Below, piece by piece: positions 57,501 through 64,000 of a stretch of 64,000 nucleotides of DNA; the stretch's first letter is position 1, and the number at the start of each line of letters is the position of its first letter. This DNA comes from Amphiura filiformis. Taxonomy: Eukaryota > Echinodermata > Ophiuroidea > Amphilepidida > Amphiuridae. Both the position numbers and the translations under genes were made by a program. The notes below the pieces were generated by a model that did not search any database, was not told the DNA's origin, and worked only from the letters and a program-made list of their open reading frames with translations. Location of the stretch: the NCBI RefSeq assembly GCF_039555335.1, contig NC_092637.1, forward strand, positions 44,409,613 to 44,473,612, in the 5' to 3' direction.

Positions 57501-58663
57501 TAATATGACAACGGGTAGTTTTGTATGGAAAAGTTTGTATTTTATACACTAAACCAATCATAAATGATTAAAAACAATTAGTAGAATTGTTTAGCTGTAA
57601 GGCCGTGAGTCGTTTAGATGCTAAATAGAGTCCAAATCCAATTTACAGCCTTTACAGAAGCAGATTACGCACTAAAAATACCAATCCAATAGAGTTTGTG
57701 TGTACCACCTCCCCCACCACCACATCCCCCACCACCGCCACCCTGCCCATTCTGAATTCTATGAAGCACAGTGTCAGTATTAAAACAGTTCAAGTATTTC
57801 TTTTTACAGGGTTGAAAGTGCATTTTATTTAGCAATAAAATGAGACCACAAGCATGACAATAACTTCTTGCTTGACAGAGATATCATCATTTGTTTTGAG
57901 TCGACTTTGGCAAAATGTAACGTCACCACCTTTTTTTGGTGGCGAGCTCAAGACACACGACCGTATAACATAAAATATCATCCCTTTCAAGCACTCATGC
58001 AAAAAGAACATGTAAATATTTTTGTAAATGTGACTAACTTCTGATGGAATTACCGACATTTAAACAGTGTGATATTGGTAGTCTATAGTGTTTTTATAAA
58101 TGATAATCATCATGATCATGTAATATATTGATTTCAAGTGAAAGGCCCTATTTTTCTCATAAACATATTGAAATTAGAAGTTCCAACTCGGTATTTCGGA
58201 AAATCATCAAAAAACTGCCGAATTAGTCTCAAATGGTACATGTATACCACATTTGAGACTAATTCGACAGTTTTTTAATGATTTCTTCGGAAATATACCG
58301 ATTTGGAATGTCCAAAATGTTTATGAGAAAAATATGAGCTTTCATCTGATACCAAAATCAGCATTTTGATGAGGTAAAGTGAGAGGATGAGGTTGTCAAT
58401 CAGGTTACACACCTTTAAGATCTTGTGCTCTAACATAAATGTCTGTAAAAATAATAACTTGGATGTAGTCTTTAATTGATTGTCATCCATGTCTGCAAAA
58501 ATAATAATTTGGATGTAGTCTTAATATTGATTGTTATTTTTGTTACCTCACAGGACCAGTTATTCAAGCATATCAAGGTGGTGTTACAGCGACTGCTAAA
58601 TTGTGCTCGAGAGAACCCAGCTTTGCTTGTCACAGCTCTAAGAATCATAGAAAGAGAAGAAAG
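42458..58663 (+). CDS. EXOC3: EXOC3 (exocyst complex component Sec6), first eight coding exons
   Basis: A subunit of the octameric exocyst, which tethers secretory vesicles at the plasma membrane before SNARE fusion. Eight exons with AG/GT borders encode about 229 residues. Every phase agrees, and the exon 3-4 junction aligns with human EXOC3 without a gap. Landmarks include [55 protein letters not shown] and LRIIEREE, all close to the vertebrate protein. The N-terminus ([19 protein letters not shown]) is longer and unlike the human start. This part is the predicted coiled-coil core-bundle region of Sec6. The remaining two thirds, including the C-terminal helical bundles, lie beyond the window. 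Introns are 0.7-5 kb and filled with repeats. Exon 8 ends in phase 2 and no ninth exon is seen before 64000. Confidence 0.95.
42590..43500 (-). mobile_element. 5'-truncated CR1/L2-like LINE in EXOC3 intron 1
   Basis: The minus-strand frame 42776-43495 is the end of a reverse transcriptase. It begins at the DDCVLYHE end of the catalytic motif and continues [48 protein letters not shown] and [10 protein letters not shown]. Everything upstream of the catalytic aspartates is missing. The 3' end carries an (ATCAAG)n tail near 42590-42620, typical of CR1/L2-clade tails. Antisense to EXOC3. Confidence 0.8.
43593..43770. mobile_element. Partial CAGGGCTGTCAACT-family MITE
   Basis: CAGGGCTGTCAACTCTCACG then TCTCACGCATTG and TCACGCCAAG, matching the 33107-33401 element in inverted arrangement. 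The opposite terminal repeat is missing. Confidence 0.55.
44309..44650. repeat. Dispersed repeat shared with 36635-36960
   Basis: Same order of words as at 36635-36960, from CTTGTCAAAGATTGACTTTC to CTAAGGTTTGCC. Confidence 0.75.
45240..45480. repeat. Direct duplicate around GCGCCGGACCAGGGGCTACT
   Basis: GCGCCGGACCAGGGGCTACT occurs at about 45251 and 45403. Each copy is followed by a GGTTTTACAGG phrase and an ACCAGGGG phrase. Probably a small tandem or foldback repeat. Confidence 0.5.
46262..46400. repeat. Fragment of the 36980/39485 repeat without insert
   Basis: GTGATTCACACAGCATGAAT, AAAGCTGTGAAGTGG and AACAGTTCAGGCTCAGA match 39483-39600 in order. Confidence 0.65.
46405..46560 (-). mobile_element. 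LINE 3' end, (TTGAA)n tail, EXOC3 intron 1
   Basis: On the minus strand, a GGTGGTGCAACACTTTTGCA stretch leads to AATAAATTGAATTGAATTGA. It is a 3' UTR plus microsatellite tail and nothing else. Layout resembles the end of the LINE at 58715. Antisense to EXOC3. Confidence 0.6.
47108..47455. mobile_element. TTAA-flanked MITE, copy 1
   Basis: GGGGTACTACACCCTGGCC at the left and its complement at the right, flanked by TTAA on both sides. The inner arms include GCAAGGACTACAACTACTGC. TTAA duplications are used by piggyBac and Kolobok elements. Near-identical to 51378-51721. Confidence 0.75.
47652..47708 (+). CDS. EXOC3: EXOC3 coding exon 2
   Basis: After TTTATAG; encodes [19 protein letters not shown], then donor GTATGA. 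Phase 0 at both ends. Confidence 0.95.
48667..48779 (+). CDS. EXOC3: EXOC3 coding exon 3
   Basis: After ATTATAG; encodes [20 protein letters not shown] through ATIKEVRS, ends in phase 2 before donor GTGAGT. The Trp codon is completed by the next exon. Confidence 0.95.
48795..48990. repeat. Foldback with interstitial telomere-like repeats
   Basis: CAGTCCGAAAACCTGTTA at the left and AACAGGTTTTCGGACTGA at the right form inverted arms. Between them is a run of about ten CCCTAA-type units (CCCTAACCCTAACGATAACA and variants, about 48855-48928). Confidence 0.8.
49444..49502 (+). pseudogene. Partial duplicate of EXOC3 exon 3 in intron 3
   Basis: About 51 bases match the last part of exon 3 at about 85 percent. 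AGTGCCTTGACTGCAATCAA compares with AGTGCCTTGGCTACAATCAA, and both continue GGTTAGATCATGG. A donor-like GTGAGT follows seven bases further on, and its phase differs from the real exon. No clear acceptor, so it is probably not a usable exon. Confidence 0.7.
49805..49895 (+). CDS. EXOC3: EXOC3 coding exon 4
   Basis: After TTTTCTGTAG; encodes (W)[19 protein letters not shown] and [11 protein letters not shown], donor GTAAAC. Confidence 0.93.
50603..50928. mobile_element. TA-flanked MITE (CCGTATTTCG ends), intron 4
   Basis: CCGTATTTCG at both ends in inverted orientation with TA on both flanks. AAACGCCCC words lie inside each arm. Confidence 0.7.
51378..51721. mobile_element. TTAA-flanked MITE, copy 2, intron 4
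   Basis: GGGGGTACTACACCCCTGG to its complement, flanked by TTAA (51374-51377, 51722-51725). Same family and same orientation as 47108-47455. Confidence 0.75.
52283..52375. repeat. 21-bp tandem repeat, intron 4
   Basis: Four to five copies of GCTACTCACAATTTTGGAAT with a 21-bp period, followed by TGCTACTCAAATCTAAAAGT. A single diverged unit with the same flank lies at about 51870-51920. Confidence 0.85.
52750..52856 (+). CDS. EXOC3: EXOC3 coding exon 5
   Basis: After TTCTTCCTAG; encodes [16 protein letters not shown] through EEKLLLAHK, phase 2, donor GTATGT. Confidence 0.95.
53614..53695 (+). CDS. EXOC3: EXOC3 coding exon 6
   Basis: After TTACATCCAG; encodes [18 protein letters not shown] through SDDY, donor GTAAGT. 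Confidence 0.93.
53850..54030 (-). mobile_element. LINE 3' fragment, (GGTGA)n tail, intron 6
   Basis: The minus-strand frame ends [38 protein letters not shown] and stop. That is the usual C-terminal end of many non-LTR reverse transcriptase proteins (a GRP-x-RRWRDDI motif and a terminal QQW). It is followed by GGTGAGGTGAGGTGAGG. Antisense to EXOC3. Confidence 0.7.
54260..54521. mobile_element. MITE with CAGAGGTGTAAGT ends, intron 6
   Basis: CAGAGGTGTAAGT at both ends inverted, flanked by TATAAT (54254-54259, 54522-54527). CTTCCGGAAA words lie inside. hAT-like ends. Confidence 0.7.
55148..55186 (+). CDS. EXOC3: EXOC3 coding exon 7
   Basis: A micro-exon of 13 codons ([13 protein letters not shown]) after TCTTACAG, donor GTAAGT. 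Phase 0 both ends. It corresponds to the human HGYFGSTQGLS region. Confidence 0.88.
55187..58553 (+). other. EXOC3 intron 7, repeat-bearing
   Basis: No other gene seen. Holds ATACAGGGTG words (about 55437, 57089, 57109), a CGCTTGTGTTCACTTAAAGC phrase duplicated from 54888, a CCACC-rich tract (57705-57750), and an inverted pair around 58200-58320 (CTGTCGAATTAGTCTCAAAT-like). Confidence 0.4.
58554..58663 (+). CDS. EXOC3: EXOC3 coding exon 8
   Basis: After ACCTCACAG; encodes [36 protein letters not shown], phase 2 ending, donor GTACAG. Confidence 0.95.
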
Positions 58664-59941
58664 GTACAGTGCTGTTAATACGTCAATTACATGATATAAT
58701 CATCTGAGTAACCAATCAGTTCAGTTCAGTTTTATTTCATCAAATTCATCCATTAAAAATAAATACAATATAAAAAAGTTTTTACAAACATCGTATAATA
58801 TGGTGAAATGATGAGGATGCCACTGAACGCAGAGCGTGTTGTTGTGGCACCCTTTACAGAAGTTAGTATTAAATAATTATGATAAACTTTAGACTTTAAA
58901 TTTTAGAATAATAATAAATACAATAGCAAGATATATATGCCTTGTGGGTTAGGTATAAACTAATTATCACAAGAGCTGTGCTTTCAATTATAAATCAATG
59001 AGTAGTGATGGTGAAAATAACAACCAAACCTACACAGTAGGTGTAAAAGGGTTGTAAAATCCCATTATAATATAAAACAGTTCAGGCATGGCATAAGTAT
59101 TACGGTACAATAATAACAAAAATGTAAAAATTAGCCCGAGTGAAAGCATAAGCACATGATTGCACGTGCACTTGCAACGAGTCTATATAATGAGCTAAGT
59201 TATAACTTACATAGCAGGTAACTATATATTTAATGCAATATTTTGTAAATTAAATCTACATATTTAATGGAACGATAAATTAACAGAGCAAGAACAATGA
59301 AATGCAAAAGTGATAATCTGCATACAAGGCAAAGCGAGCTAACAAAATTTATCAAATAGCTTATTTTTAATATAACAAAGTAATAATAATAATAACTAAA
59401 GACTGGAACAATACAAACAGACAGACAAAGCGGGTCCGATTTGTTGTGGAGCATATATACTGAATTAATTTTATGCAAGTAGATCCTGAAAAATGAGAAG
59501 GAAAAAACCAAACAAAAACAACAACTGCAGGTGTAGGCTAATCAGTGTTGTACATATGTGCTGATGAGGATTTTTTTTTAGTGTTGGATTTGAAAGATGG
59601 CACTGAACTACAAGATTTGATAGACTGGGGAAGTGAGTTCCAATAAAGGGCTCCTTGAATACTAATTATATTATCAGCCAATTTGGTATTGGACATTTTA
59701 ACGTGGAAATCATTGGCTTGCCTAGTATGGTGATGGTGAATACTTTTGTTAGTTCTAAAAAAAGATTGTGGTGGTATTGGAACATAAATGTTCCGAGTTG
59801 ATGGAAATAAATATCTTGCACCTTAAGAGTATTGAGTTGTTTAAAAGCGGGTCTGTATGGGCAAGCCAAAGAGAGTTGGTGCATGTCCGAATAATTCTTT
59901 TTTGTATAAGGAATAATGAATTTATATGGGAATTATTTTTG

Positions 59942-61608
59942 TCAGCCCAGATAATGTTGCAGTAGGATAAGTAGGGAGAGCAAAGGTGTTATAAAGTGTA
60001 TGTAATGATTCCTGAGGTAGATAGGGCGAACCTTACGGATAATACCATTATATTTAGAGACCATTTTGGATACATTGGAAGTGTGAGATTTCCATGAAAC
60101 ATCGTCATCAATTAATATGCCTAGAAATTTAGTTGTGTGAACTTTGTCTAAAATATGATTATCTATGAGAATTTTAATATCTTTGTTATGAATATTACTG
60201 TATTTATTTTTGAAAACCATGAAATTAGTTTTTTTGATATTTAAGGAAAGTTTATTTAGTTTAAACCAGTTCGAAATGGTTACTAGTTCATTGTTAACTA
60301 GAGTTTCAAGGGAGTTTTGATCTTTATGTGAAAAAGAATATTGGTGTCATCGGCAAATATGACGAAGTCCGCATTGTTGGAACAAAGAGGAAGGTCATTA
60401 ATATAAATTAAAAACAAAAGTGGGCCCAATATCGATCCCTGTGGTACACCACATGTGACAGATGTCATATCAGAGGAAATCTGATTGAAAACTACATATT
60501 GTTTTCTGTTATTAAGATAGCTGCGTATCCAATTATTAGCAGTGCCTCTAATACCATAAGTGTCAAGTTTATTTAAGAGAATTTCATGGTTAAGTGTATC
60601 GAAGGCTTTGCTAAGGTCTAGGAAAATACCAACTGTATGGAGCCTATTATCAAGATAATTGGTAATTTTGGTGTAGAGTTCGTTGATAGCCATGTAGGTG
60701 GAACGTTTTTGTCTGAAACCAAATTGTTTGGGACTAAGGATATTGTGAAATGAAATGAAGTCATAAATTCGGTTATATGTAACCTTTTCAAGTAGTTTAG
60801 AAATAGCTGGAAGAATTGAGATGGGTCTGTAATTTGAAAAGTCATGGGAGTCCCCTGACTTGAAAATTGGAGTTACTTTGGCAATTTTTAGTTTGTCAGG
60901 AACAATGCCGTTTTTGATTGAAGAGTTAAAGATATGACAGAGGACCTTGCTGATATTATTAATAATTGATTTTAATAGAATAGTGCTGACGCCGTCCACA
61001 CCCGAACTATGACTAGCGTTTAATTTTGCACATAATTTAGTTAGTTCATCTGGTGTTGTTGGAGATAGAAAAATGCTGTTCATTATGGAAGGCGTGGATC
61101 GAGCCTGAAAATCCCTGTCAGGAGATGGAATTTTATCAGCAAGGTTAGTTCCAATGTTGGTGAAGAACTCGTTGAATTTGGTGGCAATTTCATGTGGATT
61201 AGTGATTTTGGCACCAGAGCTATCAGTGAAAAAATCAGGGAGTTTAGAATGTTTGTTTCTCCCAAGTAGACTGTTCAAAGTAGACCACATCTTTTTCATG
61301 TTATTATTATGGAGCTCAATTTCTTTGGTGAAAAATGATCTTTTGGCAATTCGGAGGAGACTATTAAGGTGGTTCCTATATTTAGTATATTTAGTTTTAT
61401 TATCATCAGTGGGTTTAGATATAAATTTTTTGTATAATTTATCTTTAGTTTTAATAGATTGTATCAGGCCTTTTGTGACCCAGGGCTTTTTTGGATTATT
61501 ACGGTTGTTAGATTTAGTGTTTTTCATAGGACAATGAATATCGAGTAAAGTAAGTAATTTATCATTAAACATATTGTAAGCTACCTCAGGGTCATCAGTA
61601 TCATACAC
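59942..61608 (-). pseudogene. LINE reverse transcriptase, frame-broken
   Basis: Main piece 60298-61608, 436 codons. It has KIAKVTPIFKSGDSHDFSNY and RPISILPAISKLLEK, then FGFRQKRSTYMAI, FLDLSKAFDTLNH, CGVPQGSILGPLLFLIYIND and the catalytic FADDTN. The frame is lost about 20 codons after FADDTN and resumes at 59942-60220 with KFLGILIDDDVSWKSHT. The catalytic aspartates are intact, but the protein could not be made in one piece. Confidence 0.85.
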
Positions 61609-61622
61609 AAGATGCCAGTTAG

Positions 61623-62598
61623 TTAGAGAAAGGCGTTATTGAGGCCTTTGATGTTATTAGGCTTGAGTTGCCTGACTCGTTTGACAGTTGGTTTGGGTGG
61701 CGAATTGAACCTGGCGCCCTTTGAAATAGTGAAGATTGGGAAGTGATCAGTGAGATCTGTAATAGTGATGCCAGACTTATGTTTACTTGAGACATCGTTG
61801 GTGAATATATTGTCGATTAATGAGTAAGAAATCACGCCATGCCGAGTGGCGAACCACACGGGTTGGACGATCAATACATGGGAAAAAATCATGCGAAAAG
61901 ATCAAGTTGACAAATTGGTTGGATTTTGAACATTGATCGTATTTTAAGAGATCGATGTTGAAATCTCCTAAAAGATAACATTTTTTCTTTTCTCTGGCGA
62001 TAATGTCCAAAGTTTTAGAAAGTTGGTTCCTAAAATCGTCAAAAATCACATATTCTGGCTTGTAAATGATACCAACGATAGTGTTTTGTGACTTGTGATT
62101 TATCTTGAAGAACACTGTGTCGCAATGACTACACTCAAGTTTAAGATCATTTCTTTCTCGAAAATTTATGTTTGGATTTATGTAAAGCGACGTTCCACCT
62201 CCTTGTCTTTCCTGCCTCATGCAGTTTACAGATGAATAATTAGTCAAGTCGACTAAGTCGGCTTCATGTTGATCATTAAACCATGTCTCACTAAAGCCGT
62301 AAATATCAAAGTGATGATCAAAGATGGAGAGATAATTTGAAAAATCATTTGCATGTTTATTGAGGCTCCTGGTGTTAAGATGCAGGATTGAGAGGTTACT
62401 GGTGCTAAAATCGGTTGCGTCAGGCAAATCATCACCACCTAGATAATTGCAGTTATTGATTTTTTCATAGCTAAGATTCTGAGAGTCATAAAAAAAATCA
62501 TTATGTGAATTAAGTGAACAGTTGAATGAAAATGGATCAAATTTGATATCAGGGATGAAATCGGACATAGAACATAAAACAATTAACAACAATAGCAA
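61623..62598 (-). pseudogene. LINE AP-type endonuclease, frame-broken
   Basis: Piece 61783-62598 carries LSILHLNTRSLNKH, IYGFSETWF, RQGGGTSLYI, VGIIYKPE and LLGDFNIDLL, the motif order of LINE apurinic-type endonucleases. The end of the domain continues in another frame at 61623-61892 with SLIDNIFTN and ITDLTDHFPIF. A further one-base shift separates it from the reverse transcriptase. Confidence 0.85.
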
Positions 62599-62640
62599 AA
62601 AAAAAAAAAAGTTATGTAAAATACAAAAATAATCACTTAG

Positions 62641-64000
62641 TTAAGAAATGATCAATTCAAATTAAATAAACTTAATAAATATTGACAAGTACATAAACCA
62701 TAATAGTAGTGTTCATCAGAGCAAAACAGTGAAGCAATTATGGAACACAAAAGAATAGTGATACATTAAAAGGCTGGTATTCAGGTAGTCATGCATGGAT
62801 CATGGAGCGTTACAGAGGTATGACGGAGCAACGTTGACCAGTTCAATCGACCATGTACAACTAGTACTAACATAGCTGTTAGAGGAATAAGTGGTAGTAA
62901 TAATGTACTTGGAGCACATCAACTATTAGATAATCAACCACATCAAGTACAGCAATTTGGACGCCTAAATGACATAATGTGTGAGTAACAAGATTTGTAA
63001 GCATAAGTGTTTCAAAACAAGGAAGTTACATGCAACTATTAACTAGGCAGTTTTAATAGTTGATAGAATTGTGAGTGATAAGTTTTTCTAAGAAGGGAAG
63101 TTACATGCAACTATTAACAAGGCAGTGCGAAAGGAAAATATAACACAGAAAAGAGTGTGCCTGGTCACACTTTACGCACTGGTAATATTATCAAAGTAGA
63201 AATCAAAAGTTGGTAGAATTGAGCATATACATCTAGAAATCAATTCAGAGAGCTCAAAGCTGCACAAAAGGCAATACATGACAACACAGGTCATACATAA
63301 ATTAAAAGTAATATAATGAAACATAGCAACCATTAGATGAAAAACCATAAAATAATAACCATGATAACAACCAGTCAGTAATATTTAGCCATAACTGAGG
63401 TCAGTTAAATAAATGACAAACCATGAGTTTAGTAGGTCGTGTGTCAACCATAAAGCATTGTGGAAAAAAATGTTTGCAATGTCAAGTGCATGATTTGAGA
63501 ACCATGAAGGTTTGGAGATCAAATTGCCGGAGCAAAAGTAAGTCATGCATCAAACATTAGCAAACATTGTAAGTAAGACTGATATAATAGCCCATTAGCT
63601 CGAAAAACATTTTGGATACAAATATAGAAAAATAATTTTAAGAAATTATCAACCATAAGCTGTATAGACTAGTGTTGTGGTCGGCATGTTTTTTTCAAGT
63701 CGACATGTCGATATAATTTTATCCCGACGTCGATATGCATGTCGACATAATACAAGTTTCAAAATCGGCTAAAACGCTAGCCAAAAACACATTTAAAACA
63801 ACAGTTTCTCATGTTATACGCCTGGGTTTTACGTGGGTATAGATAACCTTACCTCAATACATAATGGTGACTGATTATTTCGGACTCGTAAGTTGGAAAT
63901 AGTCCAAAATACCGAGTGCAAGAGGAAAAATATTGTTTTCATTTCAGTAATTTCAACACTCATTTCATCAGGCTGTCATTCATAAAATCATGAGACTATA
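62641..64000 (+). other. EXOC3 intron 8 continuation, unannotated
   Basis: AT-rich. A phrase AAGGGAAGTTACATGCAACTATTAAC-like occurs twice (about 63022 and 63093). A GTCGACATGTCGATAT cluster lies near 63700-63740. I see no exon 9. Confidence 0.4.

Larger units (their letters stand above)
58715..62640 (-). mobile_element. CR1/L2-like LINE, about 3.9 kb, EXOC3 intron 8
   Basis: A minus-strand non-LTR retrotransposon. In order from 62598 downward: an endonuclease domain, a reverse transcriptase domain, a C-terminal part, about 800 bp of 3' UTR, and a tail AATAAAACTGAACTGAACTG near 58720-58745. At least three frameshifts break it. No separate ORF1 is seen. Antisense to EXOC3 and wholly in the intron after exon 8. 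Confidence 0.8.

Overview
This is a eukaryotic nuclear window, AT-rich, intron-rich and crowded with foldback elements. The identifiable gene is EXOC3 (exocyst subunit Sec6). Long C2H2 zinc-finger arrays encoded in one exon, CR1/L2-like LINEs, a tRNA-headed SINE and very many MITEs point to a marine invertebrate. I favour an invertebrate deuterostome, probably an echinoderm, but this is an inference from overall character and not from a diagnostic gene.

Region by region. 255-2070 is a long-TIR foldback element carrying seven copies of a GC-rich word. 2526-14471 is a near-identical tandem duplication of a 5.97-kb unit. Each unit holds most of a 2.47-kb TIR element (which encodes a small C2H2 protein), a zinc-finger gene on the minus strand with decayed 3' fingers, and two orphan terminal-exon candidates. 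The first zinc-finger copy is open and the second is frameshifted. 14.7-23.4 kb is MITEs, minisatellites and unannotated DNA. 23.6-25.4 kb holds a second zinc-finger gene and 27.4-29.2 kb a third, frameshifted one, all on the minus strand, so the left half is a zinc-finger cluster. 30.5-41.6 kb is a nested stack of foldback elements with one SINE. From 42458 to beyond the window end runs EXOC3 on the plus strand: eight coding exons are visible and align without gaps to the N-terminal third of the family. Its introns hold four LINE insertions, all antisense to the gene, plus several MITEs.

The most unusual object is the 2362-4827 element. It has long TIRs with DR1 nuclear-receptor-type repeats and a 6-bp target duplication inside a fossil zinc finger. 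Inside it are a 66-bp perfect palindrome and a compact gene (TATA box, C2H2 ORF, AATAAA) bracketed by two inverted arrays of a 20-bp repeat. I do not recognise this family. A second theme is that two unrelated long-TIR elements (255-2070 and 32952-35103) each carry a 15-bp GC-rich word seven times in AT-rich filler.

Many differences between the tandem copies are 1-2 base indels, often in homopolymers. Frameshifts reported here may therefore partly be assembly errors.
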